Origin: Theristus sp. LFF4_11
Lineage: Eukaryota > Nematoda > Chromadorea > Monhysterida > Xyalidae
DNA: 64,000 nucleotides
Assembly (NCBI GenBank): GCA_030248135.1
Contig: JASANC010000716.1
Location: 62,001 to 126,000, forward strand
Direction: 5' to 3'
Each line of letters opens with the position of its first letter. The first letter of the stretch is position 1. A model generated the notes under the pieces. That model was not told the origin of the DNA, made no database searches, and worked only from the letters and a program-made list of their open reading frames with translations. Positions 35,641-47,096 of the stretch are shown in pieces. The position numbers and the translations under genes were made by a program.

Positions 35641-37354
35641 TTCGATTAGATGGGATTACGGGGACTCGAGGTGGTGGGATCTTATGTTTTGTGCCAATTG
35701 GGATTAATGCGACTTTGGATATAGCTAAAACTCATTCGTGTGCAGATTTTGAATTTCTCAGTCTCAAATTTTTTATCAATAAGAGGTGCTTTGACTTGGG
35801 AATAATGTATCGTCCACCACGATTGATTACTGCACTATTCGTCCGACGTGTGCGCGCCGCTGTTCGAGGAGGAGCTGAACGTGCATATACGGTCCGACGG
35901 CTAAAGTGTAGGAAATCAGCTATGGCATTGGTCGGTGATCACGTGCGTGCATGCATTCTGTGCAAACCAAACTCCGCCTCACCGCGCAGCAATGATGCCT
36001 GGCACAGAAGCATGCCTCACGTGACCACCAACCAACCAGCTGATTCTCTGTGATTTCGAGTCATGCTGAGTGCTGAAGTGACCTCCGCCGGCATGACGGA
36101 GGCCGGTGGGCGACCCCAATCCGACGGCGGCGGCTGAGCATCGAATTGTTTCGCGACCAATTCTGCAATCAACGAGTTTTGAGCAGTCAGGTTGATTCAG
36201 AAAAAGCATGAAAAAGAAAAAGAAATTGTGCTATGTGCATCTTGCTCACTTGAATCGTGTCTGAACTCTGAATGTTAATCGTGACCTTCAGCGCTGTCAG
36301 ATGTTGTCGGGTCGATTTGTGATCGCGTTTTTTTTCTTTTTTCAATTGTGTGTGTGCGTCTTTTTTCTGATTCATTGTTTCTGACTGTCGACGGTTGGTT
36401 GCATTTTGTGATTTTGTCTTTGGTAAAAATCTGGGTAGTTATCTGATTCTGCCCATTCGGTTGCATCGACTTTTTGCTTGCTTTTATTCATGCATTCACC
36501 ATTTTCATCAATAATCTTGTATTTCTTCATTTTTTGACATCGTTGTTTGTTTGCATAATGGAAGTTTTGTGATTGTGTCGATGTGAACTGGCCGTTAGGC
36601 TTGCAAATAAAAATTAAAATTGAAACTTGAATTGAATGCCGGAACCAAAAAACAGATAATACATGTATTATGGATTTATTCAAACGTGTCCGGACTAAAG
36701 TGACGTCATTTGCTTTAAACACGCCCGTTTGTCAAAGTACAGGCACTAAAATTTTAATTTGGTGTGACTGATTCGACATTCATCATTTGTTTACTGTAAG
36801 AAATTGGCTAAACAAAAAGTCTGGTTTGCTGTGAACGACAAGCGCATGTTTTGCGGCACATGACGTCATTTCAGTAGGACACGTTTGAAAAAATAGGTCA
36901 TACAACGTTATGTCATCAGACGCCCATTCTGCATCTGATGGTATGTTTGATTGATTGATTTTATTCGACACATTGTACTGTCAGGCAAAGGCACAAGGAA
37001 AACCAGTTTACAAACCAGTTTCCAATGTTTCTGTTAATCGATGAAAAACAGCGCGCCTGCTCCTCGTTTCTCCTGTGACGTTTATCAATTGTAACACGGA
37101 GACACTGACATTGGTGCACCACTAAAAACATGGTTGCCTGGTTACGGTCACAAAAACATTGTTACTGGTACCGTCGTAGTGTCTATTATCGATTTCATAT
37201 TGCGAACCGCAGGAAACTCCGATAAAACTGTATGAACAGCATGCAGTTCGGAGACCTAATGTATAGTCGGACTGGATAATTTCGGGCATTAGCTGATTGG
37301 CTGGTGCGTTACCGTAATCAGATTCAAACGCGGGCCATTCAAATTGCACTTTGC
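35641..37354. other. Intergenic stretch without supported gene
   Basis: A few open frames (for example 36,372-36,722 on the minus strand) show no family resemblance or splice context. No repeat family was recognised. Confidence 0.4.
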
Positions 37355-37970
37355 TTTTTTTAAATTTCTAATTTTTGAGTGTTTGTGTTGATGAATGTTT
37401 GAATTTTCAATGGACAAAACTTGTTTGTGATTTATGCAATGCAGAAAAATTAAAAAAAGTAAAGTTTAAGGCGAATTATTATTTTTTTCAGAAAAAAGAA
37501 CGACGACGACGGTGACAAATGTAAATCGAAAATTTGGCCATGAAAGCTGCTGTTCCGTATTTTTAAACTGCAACAAATTGTCTATAAACAGCTCAAAGAT
37601 GCAGAAAAACTAAAAGCAGCTGTTTCTAAAGGCACAAGTTCAGTTTCCGAACAAGTACGACGGCGACGGCAACGACGACAACTAAAAATGTTGTTGTGTT
37701 TGATTTTTAATTGAAAATTTTGTTCATGATGATTTATTTTGTGGGAAAAATTTGAAAAGCAATCGGTTTTCAGACGAATATTCACTTTTCGAACGTCGAG
37801 AGCGCATCACCGTCGCCGTCGTTCTTTTTTCTGAAAAAAAAATAAAAATTCGCCTTAAAATGTACTTTTTTGATGTTTCTGTATTTCATAAATAATAAAC
37901 AAGTTTTGCCCATTAAAAATCCAAACATTCATCAACACAATCACTCAAAAATTAAAAACCTATTTAAAAA
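37355..37970. mobile_element. Long-TIR element K upstream of the CTLD-PAN gene
   Basis: About 616 bp with imperfect inverted arms of roughly 160 bp. TGTGTTGATGAATGTTTG at the left and its inverse at the right pair, as do GGCGAATTATTATTTTTTTC with AAAAATTCGCC and AACGACGACGACGGTGAC with the inverse GTCGCCGTCGTT. Its right end is about 70 bp before the ATG of the next gene, so it probably forms part of that gene's promoter or 5' UTR. The exact ends are uncertain by several bases. Confidence 0.8.
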
Positions 37971-38040
37971 ATAGGTGTTCGGCCGACAAACTAAATTATT
38001 TGAGTATTTTGCCCACGGGCAAGCGAGGAAATTAAAGAAT

Positions 38041-41000
38041 ATGACGTTTGCGCGATTTCATGCGTTTCTGCATGGATTTATTCTGTCTGGTCATATGATC
38101 ATCACGTTGCAAGCGGCATCGGTTTGCTCCGGCCTAGTTGGCATTCCGTACGTTCAAGCGTATGGCTTTTGCTATTTCTTGTCAAGCGGATCGACGCCTT
38201 GTACGACCCGAACATACACCGATAGTGAAGCTGCTTGCAAATCTATGGTCGCCGGCGGGTGGAAGGCAACGTTCACGGATGAAACCATCATGGACTATGT
38301 TTTCCCGTTGTTGGTTAGTTTTTTTGTCGAAAAGTAAAGTGTGCTCGTTTAAAACTGTCACTTCACCGAGGCTTACAGACCAGATGCGAAACTTGCGAAA
38401 AAGCACAATGTACCATTGCGACCCGCAAAATTCCGCGATCCAAAGAGTTGCGGCCCGTTCGATTCCGCCCCGAAGAATTCCGGCCTGGACAATTTGTCCA
38501 GCCCGACGAGTTTTCCCTAGCACGAACAATAAACCGCTGGAAGAAATATTTTTTCGCAAATCAATTACCGCAATCACAAAAATGACTGCAAAATAAAAAA
38601 AAAACTTCAACCAAATCTAATCCTTAAACTAAGCAAAGTTGTTGTATGTCTCCAAATCCAAGTCTTTCATATAAAAGCACCAGAAATCTGAGGGTTTTTT
38701 TGAAAAAATGTCTCGCCATGATTTTATACATTTTGTTAATTTTGAATCACGAAAAGTTCACTACAGGTGGTTTGGTATTGCTCGTGCTTGGGAAAATTCA
38801 ACGGGTCGAAATCGTCGACCCGGAATTGTTTGGGGCGGAATCGAATGGGCCGCAATAAGCGGGTTGTAACTGTACAGGCCGGAATTAGAGGGCCGCCGAA
38901 ACTTTGAATTACAATTGAAAAATAACGGAATGCTTCACATTCTATTAAAAACACCTCATTTGTGGCTAAATGTGTGTTTTCTTGCAGTTCTTCGTTCTCT
39001 CAAGCTCTGTATACTGTGAAAAAGCGACAGGTTTAAACAATCATGCAGTATCTTTGAAAACGTATTCCCTTATTGTTTATCACACATCACTTCCTTGTTT
39101 TCGTGCACGGTAAAACTGATTCCACTTATCAAGAACCATCATTTTGAGCCTGGTTTGTTGATCAGAAATGCCCGGATTCTTTCCCATTTGTGCAGGCGCC
39201 GCAAGCGTGCGCAGCGGGTTGGATTGAAATCGGCATGCGTCGCAACTCAACCGTTACAAGCGCGTATGCTGACTGGAGTTGGATGGTAAAAAGTCCGTTT
39301 TTGTTGAAAAAAACTGCACGTGTTCGTTCCCCGGCTGTAGCCGTGCGGCGGTGTGGCGCGTTCGCTCCAGGCTCCAGAGCGGAGTACGTCGGCTCAATGC
39401 TCAGTGTTCAAGCCTCACCCTGTGCAACCATAACCGAAACGCCAATATTATCTTTTATTTTTGTCCCGGGACTCAATGCGTGTGCACACGGGGATAGGAA
39501 AATGTTTCACGGCATTCAAAATTAGGTTACGGTAGACACTTTGCCGTGTGCTGACGTTTTACGGGTTTGGTTCGGTTGTGGGGTTTTTCTTTATGGCGTG
39601 AAACTTTTGTGCCCCCGGTCTTCATCAAACGATTATACATGAAGTTCGCTGTTTGTGGTTTCGCCGGGTATTATTGTCTTTCGCCCTACGGAAAACCCCA
39701 CAACTGGAACCGAACCCGTAAAACGTCAACACACGGCCAATAAGTGTCTACCATAACTTAATTTTGAATCACAGGGAACTCAAACTTCATGATGTAATAG
39801 ATTTAGAAGATTTGCTGTTAATGCATTCCTTGAAAACGCATCCACCAGTGCAATCCGACAGTGTCTATTTGTGTTAATTCAGCTGATGCGATAAATGCAA
39901 AAGCTTTCTATTAACGTTGCATTAACAGTCAAAGATGCACATTTATAAAAATTATTTACGATGATTTAAATGCGCTTGACAAATACGTTGATGCGCATTT
40001 TGTGCATCTATTAGATCTATCATCATCAGGTTACGGTAGTTTTGCGTCGTCTTTTTTGTGAAATCGCATCTTCCAAATCAACAGCATCAATTGAATCATA
40101 TTCCGTTTATTAACAATTTTTAACCGTTTATGATACTTCATTTAAAAACATTAATTGTTGTTTGATACAATAGATGTAGTTGATTTGCCAAAAAGTACGT
40201 AAATTTGCAGCCCATCAGCAATTATTTTTTTGTGTTAACACGTGTCTGACCGTCGTGATGAATTGCATGCTGTCATGACACAGCTGATATGCTGTAAAAT
40301 GCGGTTAAAATACATCTTCTTCGTGAAGATGCGTTATTTAGCAAAACGTAAAATCTGTTGTTTTAACATAGACATCTTCACGTTTGAGAACGTATCTATT
40401 TCATCATCCATTGTGTCTTTATTTCTGATACACGCAAAATAAATGGCGCAATGCCAGATGTCTAAGCGTTAATGCAATAGATGCAAAACGAGCGTCTTTC
40501 ACTTGTTTTTGGCATCTTGTTAATATATTGGAAGAAGTGTCAGATTGACTTGTTAACATACCGTTAACACAAATAGACACTGTCGGATTGCACTGGTGGA
40601 TGCGTTTTCAAGGGAATGCATTAACAGCAAATCTTCTAAATCTATTACATCATGAAGTTTGAGTTCGCTGTGAATTCCGTGAAACATTTTCCTATCGCTA
40701 GCTGTAAAACGCTAGCTGATCATTGTTAACACGCCAGACAAACAAACACGCGAGGTTTTTTATTGCAAACGAAACAAGAAATACGCTTAAAAATTCTGTT
40801 CGTTCGTGCCGATTTAGATACCAGAGAGTGATGGAATCGCTCCAATTGGTGAGGATGCTGGCTGGGTGCAATCACGATGGGACCCTGGCGATCAGGCTCA
40901 ACCCCAACAGATACGAATGGCAAAGAAACAGACATCGCCGCAGGGATTTGGAAATGGCGAAGACAGTTTTCTATACGTTGCTGTGTGTCATGCACGTGAG

Positions 41001-43847
41001 TGTGCAGTCGAACTTCTAAATTATAGGGAATCAGCTGATTCGCAGTAATTTAGAGTTCGACTGAATGACACACTAGACCTACAAGCAAAACGGTAAAAAA
41101 TGGAACTAAAACACCAGGCTAATGTTTGGTTCCGGGGGTGTACAATTCCGGCCCGCTAATTCCGGCCTGAAGAGTTCCGGCCCGCTCAGTCCGGCCCGAA
41201 GAATTCCGGTCCGAAGAATTCCGGTCCGGAGAATTCAGGCCCGAAGAATTCCGGCCCGACGAATTTTCGCCAGCACGAACAATATTAAGCTACACGAAGT
41301 GATTTTTGGTAATCAAATTTCGATGTTCACATGTTACAGTGTATCTATTTTTAATGATGTTTGGAAATTGATTTTAATTGATGTTGTTAATTGATTTTTT
41401 TGGAAAGAGGTATCTTTTTTCAAAATAATAAAAAAAAGATTTTTTTTATCACGAACCAGGATATGTGAACCATCACTTATCAACTGATTTTTGTTTGTGC
41501 TGTGTTTTGTTCTTTTGGTATTACTAGCAAATAACCCGTGCCTACAACACAATCATAACTGCGTTCCCGTTCAAAATATGAAGGCAGTCTTTTTTTTATC
41601 AGCAACAAACAACTGCCATTTCCGTTTAAAATATTAAAATTTTTCTTCTGTTAGTAGTTTCTTCAATGTCGCTCTATTGTCGTTTCAATCATGTTTGATC
41701 AGCTGTGTTGCACTGTCATTCCCATGTAAAGTATCAAAAATCAATCTTGTTTCATTTGCTTTTCAATGTTGTCAGTTGTTGTTCAACTGCAATTCCCGTT
41801 CAAAAAAAATTAAAAACAACGTTGTTTAATCAGACAACGCTGCTTGATCAGCTACAATCAACCGATACCCGTTTAGATTATTAAAAAATTAACCTGTTTA
41901 GTATAAGAAAAATATCTTGTATGATGCATGAACAGCAATCATCCCGTCCTCCGTTAAAACTATAGTAAAGCAATCTTTGATCAGCAACAACCAACTGCTA
42001 TTCCCGTTCAAATAATCAAAAGGTAATATCTTCTGATCAGCAACATTCAACTATCATTCCCGTTTAAAATTGATCGACTATGTGGACCGTTCCACTGATT
42101 TGCTATCGATCACGGCCACGTCTTTGTTGATGCTGCAATCAATTTGTAGTGGAACCTGTTTAGCCCATTTGTTCAGCAACAATCAACTGCCATGCCTGTT
42201 CGTAATTCGATGGTGTAGATGGCGAAAGAGCAGCAGAAATCAAAGTGGTCATCATAAATAATATGATGTATTGAATGATGATGATTTGAACTTTGTACGG
42301 AACAGAGATTGAAAAAAATTCACATGAATCATGAATTAAAGTGAAGTGAAGTTACAGATGATGCTATATATAGCAAAAAGCTGCGGACAAACAATCAAAC
42401 TTTCTTACTATCTTAGTATTATAGATTTCTGCATTATTTGATTTGCGTGATCTTGCTGGCTGGGTTGCATTTTCATTATTTCAGACGTGACTTTTTTCGG
42501 AGCTTCAAAAAATTTCTTTTTTAGACAAATTTCGCGAGGTGGGGTCGGGTTGTCAAGCAAATTTCGAGGGGGGGGCACTGGTGCAAAAACAAACGCAAGT
42601 CATTATGTTGAACTTGCTAGAACAAAAATACAAACCTCAGGTATAATTCTGCACGGCTAACAAAGTTTCAAACTAGCTATTTGAATTTATTTATTCACGT
42701 CGTGAACAATTATAACCAATCGATATTTTATTACCAAAAATCACTTCGTGGTTTAATGTTGTTCGTGCTGGCGAAAATTCGTGGGGCCGGAATTCTCCGG
42801 GCCGGAATTCTTCGGGCCGGAATTCTTCAGGCCGGAATTCTTCGGGCCGGAATGAGCAGGCCGGAATAGTACACGAGCCGCTTGGTTCACACGAAAAAGC
42901 TCTAAGCCGGGAAGAGGTCAAACAAAACGAACGGAACGGATTAAAGACTTTTCAGTATCCATTCGTGTTATCTGTCCAGATCTTGATAGAGCGGAACCTT
43001 GAGTTTCAACTTTACTGTTGTTTCAGCTACTAATCCATAGTCAAAGTTTTCGTTGCCCCGTGCTCTCCCTCCCCGTTTGTCGACAAACTACAGTCCATCT
43101 GGAAAATATATGCAACATGACGGGAACATGACGTGATGACCAACCAATCAGCGCTGAGAAGTGCTCATGATTAACCAATCAGCGCTGAGAGTTGCTATGT
43201 CCAACCAATCAGCTAGTTGCATATATTAGAGAGATAGACTGTATTGTTAAGTGTTGCTGATTTCAAATTGCCGCGCAGCCATGAAACATTTCTCTATCTG
43301 TGCGTGCAAACGCATATTGGGTCACGTTTAATAAGAAAGATAAAACTTTAATGCTCATCAGTTGTGATTTTGTACAAATAGTTATCCATCGTTTATTTCA
43401 GCCATAATAAACGCGAGGACAACTCCCTGGCCTTCTAAATTGATGTTCTCCAATATCGCCTTAAAATTCAAAATAACAATTTTAGCACGTTTCTCAAAAA
43501 AAAGTTCTTGAAAATCTATTTCAACCTTGTTTGGAATTCATCGCACTTTAAAAATGTCTCCAACGGTTTTTGAAACCAAAATCGCATTTCGTTGTTGGTC
43601 AGGTGAAAATGTCGTGGTATATACGGGGAAGAAGAGCACTGAAGGCACAGCAGCAAGGGTGCTCAACACCGATCTGGCAGTGTCCGTCGTGTTCCAATGT
43701 GGCACTGAATGCAGCAAACGTTACTCGTGTGTTGCGTTCACTTGGATCAACGGTGGCACGTGTCGCTTGCATTACAGGACGCCAAATGATCCACGGTTCA
43801 CGTTCATGGATAATCCAAATGCGAAGCTGTACTTTGTTAGACAATAG
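38041..43847 (+). CDS. Secreted C-type-lectin-like domain plus PAN/Apple domain protein
   Basis: The exons are 38041-38313, 39196-39285, 40818-40995 and 43603-43847: 786 nt, 261 residues, all phases consistent. An N-terminal hydrophobic leader ends near AASVCSG. A C-type-lectin-like fold follows: YGFCYFLSS, SEAACKSM, then WIEIG, a WSW motif, WDPGDQ and GEDSFLYVAVCHA. The C-terminal exon (starting with the codon shared across the junction) holds a PAN/Apple module with CGTECSKRYSCVAFTW and TCRLHY. Calcium- or sugar-binding residues of the EPN/QPD type are not seen, so lectin activity is not implied. Secreted CTLD proteins in invertebrates often serve in defence or at the cell surface; that role here is only possible. 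Each intron contains a mobile element. Confidence 0.78.
38390..38908. mobile_element. TIR element F, copy 1 (diverged; CTLD-PAN intron 1)
   Basis: It has inverted arms with GTACCATTGCGACCCGC at the left and the inverse of GCGGGTTGTAACTGTAC at the right. Internal ATTCCGGCC/GGCCGGAATT units and the motif CTAGCACGAACAATA are shared with copies 2 and 3. It is more diverged than those, and no target repeat was identified. Confidence 0.65.
39493..40696. mobile_element. Palindromic element I (CTLD-PAN intron 2), interrupted by element H
   Basis: The outer arms GATAGGAAAATGTTTCACGG (39,493 on) and their inverse (ending 40,696) pair. A further 109-bp nearly perfect inverted pair is at 39,771-39,879 and 40,564-40,672 (CTCAAACTTCATGATG and its inverse). 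The right arm is continuous. In the left arm the same sequence is split by element H. Confidence 0.88.
39513..39769. mobile_element. MITE H nested in element I
   Basis: About 257 bp, mostly a hairpin. AAAATTAGGTTACGGTAGACAC at the left pairs with the right arm ending in GTGTCTACCATAAC, and GACGTTTTACGGGTT pairs with AACCCGTAAAACGTC. It interrupts the left arm of element I exactly where the right arm is continuous. The central loop holds 31 bp shared with 60,409-60,439. Confidence 0.85.
41133..42880. mobile_element. TIR element F, copy 2 (CTLD-PAN intron 3)
   Basis: A 1,748-bp element. CGGGGGTGTACAATTCCGG at the left is inverse to CCGGAATAGTACACGAGCCG at the right. The flanks TTTGGTTC (41,125-41,132) and CTTGGTTC (42,881-42,888) form an 8-bp target repeat with one mismatch. 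Ends carry tandem GAATTCCGGCCC units. The interior is AT-rich with a degenerate tandem array and no transposase frame. Confidence 0.9.
41560..42210 (+). repeat. Degenerate tandem array inside element F2
   Basis: Repeated blocks resembling GATCAGCAACAATCAACTGC followed by CATTCCCGTTTAAAAT recur about every 70-100 bp (near 41,565, 41,615, 41,715, 41,790, 41,860, 41,990, 42,050 and 42,175). The units are diverged. Confidence 0.6.
43259..43345 (+). repeat. Dispersed repeat M, copy 3 (CTLD-PAN intron 3)
   Basis: GATTTCAAATTGCCGCGCAG through TAATAAGAAAGATAAAAC. It is the best-preserved copy of the family also at 5.73 and 13.83 kb. Confidence 0.7.
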
Positions 43848-44528
43848 TGTTAGTTAACCAAATCTGGTGTGGAAAACCATTTTTTATTATTATTCAAAAA
43901 TTTAATCAAATGTTGAGATTTGTATTTCTTTCAGCTACTGTTTGATCGCTGTTGAAATTTGTTATATTGGAGCTGACTGGGTTGGTGCACGCACACACGT
44001 ATAGTCTGATGATGCAATGCATCACACGAATCGTGCGTGCACGCCAATCAGCTATGCACCGTAATTGCAGATGCATTATTTGTACATGGTCTGTACTCTT
44101 GTACTGTTACTATGAAATAATTAAAATTTGTAAATTCGTGGTTAATGTGCGTGGCGTGGATTGTTTTTTTTGTTTTTTATTCATTGTGGTCAAACTGACC
44201 AAAATTGTCAAGCTTGACTGACTGCTACTGCATCAATAACAAAACATTATATCTGCGGCTTTTTTAGTTTTTTTTAATTTATTGGTTTTTTTTTGCTTCT
44301 CAGATGATAATAAAATTTATTAATTGATGGTGTTCACCGTTACCATGGAGTCAAACGATCTGTCTGAAGTTCACATTTTTTTCATGACCAGCAAGCACAC
44401 TTAATTAAATCATCGTAAAGAATTTCTATCATTGTGCATATTTGACTGTTAATGAAACGTAAACAGATGGCGTGTGCATTTATCGCATTCAGCTGTTTGC
44501 AAATAATAGTGGGGTTCATTCCGTGATA
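43848..44528. other. Intergenic; 3' flank of CTLD-PAN gene
   Basis: No supported gene. AATAAA-like sequence and AT-rich DNA are present (for example GATAATAAAATTT at about 44,307). Confidence 0.4.
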
Positions 44529-47094
44529 CACAGAAAAGTTTTCAAACCAAGGGTGCAGAGACATTCTACTACTCAAGGCGCTTCAGGTTTACCCCCGGAG
44601 TACCCCTGATTATGCCTATATAAAAGTCTTTTTTAGGGCGCGGAAGTTAAAAAACCCTCGATTTTTTGCGATTTTTCGCAGTGTACCTTTTAGCCCTACC
44701 GTATCTCGTTGTTGCACAGTTTCTAGAACCTCACACAGTATTCACGTGAAAGGTCTTGCGGAGTTCTTTAAGGCCCTGTTTTAATGAGCCCTTGCAAGGG
44801 GGTCCCTGAGTTGCTACGACGCTAGTTAAAATTACTTTTTTTTGAAAAATTACGCTATTTTTTAAAAACATTTTTTTGAGCTCATAAACACAAACTTTTG
44901 ATTTTTATTTTTGGTTCTACTAGGGGGTTTTCGGAATTGCTGAATTTGAATCTGACCTTAGATTTTTCCCCGGGCATCTTTTTGTTTAAAACTTGAGCAA
45001 AAACGCATTTTTTGTGTTTTTCAGTGTTTTTTGTATTGATGTTTTAATTTTACTCGTGGATTTTATTTAAAAACTGTTTTCTAATAGCTTTACAACCGCT
45101 GTACTTAAATCAGTTTTTATGTTTCGCAACTGACCACTTGCTCACGCAAAAAATGGGTAAAATGTTTATTTTTTGCTGTTTTCATATGTTTTCGTGTCAC
45201 AGTGAAAAAATTAGTTCAGAATTTTTTTCTAGTTTTTAATTCTCTAAAGGGGTTTTCGATGTCGCTGAATTCGAATCTGACCTTAGATTTTTGCCCCGGG
45301 TATTTTTTGCCCAAAATTTAAGCAAAAACACTTTTTTGTGTTTTTCAGTGTTTTTTGTTTTAATATCTAATTTTAAGAGTGGGTTTTTATTTAAAAACAG
45401 TCATCTAATATCTTTACAACTGCTGTACTTGAATACGTTATTATATTTTGTAACGAACCACTTTCTCACCCAAAAAATAGGTAAAACATGGATTTTTTTG
45501 CCGTTGTCAGACGTTTTCGTTTCATAGTAAAAAAATAAGTTTGAAAACAATTTTTAAAACCTTTTCCTAGGAGTTCCCAAATGCGCCGAATCCATATCTG
45601 TTGGCAAATTTTACAACTGACCCATTATTAACCCTTATAAATGGGTAAAAATCTACAATGTGGTCTTTCTGTAGACGTTTTTCTTTTTGTCTTGTAAATT
45701 TTTGGTAATTTGTCCTCGGGACTTTTATACGCCGCTGAAGTTGAATCTGTTATTGGATTTTAAAACTGGTTCTTTTTATCTACCCCAATTTTACCCAATT
45801 TGACTTCAGATTTGGATGAGGCGCAGTCGGGAATTTCTAAGAAGTGGTTTAAAAATTGTTTTTAAGCTTATTTATTACCATGAAACGAAAACGTCTGAAA
45901 ACGGCAAAAAAAAATCCATGTTTAACCCATTTTTGGATGAGAAAGTGGTCCGTTACAACATAAACTTTCAAATTAAAACAAAAAAACCCTGGAAAACGCA
46001 AAAAAGTGTCCGAAGAAAAAATCTAAAGTTAGATTCAAATTCATTGATCTCGAAAACCCTCTGGAGAATTAAAAATCAATTAAAATTAAAAGTTGTTTCT
46101 GAACTGATTTTTTTCACTTTGAAACGAAAACATGAAAAAAACAAAAAAATCAACATTTTACCTATTTTTTGGGGTGAGCAAGTGGTCAGTTGCAAAATAT
46201 AAAAACTGATTCAAGTACAGCGGTTGTAAAGCTATCAGAAAATAGCTTTTTTAATAAAATCCACGCTAAAAATTAAAACATTAAACCAAAAGACACTAAA
46301 AAACACACAAAAACGCAAAAAACCGCAAAATTAAAAAAAATTAATTGATTAAAAAAACGAATTTTGACCATAAAAATTGTACTTTCATCTGAAAATGCGT
46401 TTAGCACACTTTCCACAGAAAGTGTCATTATGCTTTTTTGGTCACAGTTTTGTGTGGACTTTGTTTTTGGCAGAATTTTTTTGTGACAATTTCTACTTTC
46501 AGGTCGAAGATCGACGAGCAAAATCCAGATACCGATAGAAGCTTCTGCAATTGGTTTCATGAGCTCGGTAATGGACTAAAACGCAGTAAATTACTTTGGT
46601 TTTACCCTTCAAATTGGAGGAAACCTACTTGTCAACTCTTGATTTGTTGCCGATTTGTCGTCTTGAAGAAGCGCGGCGTTGCCCATCACCAACAACGTGA
46701 ACTGGTGCGTTTTCTATCTGAAGTATTCAAGAAAGAACTGTGGAACACAGAAAAATCATTTGGAACGAGAACCACGACCTGGGTTTGGATCCACATGCTG
46801 CAAAAGGTAGGTCCAAATTGACGTGAGAGGCTTATTTTCACAAAAGTTTTTGTCAATTTTAAGGGTCAAAACAGTGCCATATTCGAACTCAGCGCGTCAG
46901 CGCGGTTCGAATGCACCTATTTTTGTTGACCATCGGATTTTTAGTTAGTTTAAATTAGTTTAAAAAAATTTTCATTAAAAAATTGGGATTTTCACTTTTT
47001 TTCGAACCCTAATCAGGGGGTACTCAGGGGGTAAACCTGAAGCGCCTTGATTAGTAGAATGTCCCTGCACCCTTGGTTTAAAAACTTTTCCGTG
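44529..47094. mobile_element. Fold-back TIR element G (Tc1/mariner-like TA target)
   Basis: A 2,566-bp element. CACAGAAAAGTTTTCAAACC at the left is inverse to GGTTTAAAAACTTTTCCGTG at the right; the terminal repeats run over about 100 bp (GGCGCTTCAGGTTTACCCCC and its inverse) and are flanked by TA on both sides (44,527-44,528 and 47,095-47,096). Inside, a 300-bp unit is directly duplicated (about 44,880-45,180 and 45,190-45,520) and present again inverted at about 45,880-46,330. The segment 46,500-46,830 has no inverted partner and holds a 127-codon open frame without an early ATG; I do not recognise it. Confidence 0.88.
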
Positions 47095-47096
47095 TA

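Noticed and set aside
41133..42880. Element F2 as an autonomous transposon
   Set aside because: No open frame of useful length or transposase motif lies inside; the interior is an AT-rich degenerate array.
46438..46821. 127-codon plus-strand open frame inside fold-back element G
   Set aside because: No early ATG, no transposase motif (no DDE/D pattern) and no partner exon. Kept only as an unpaired segment of the element.
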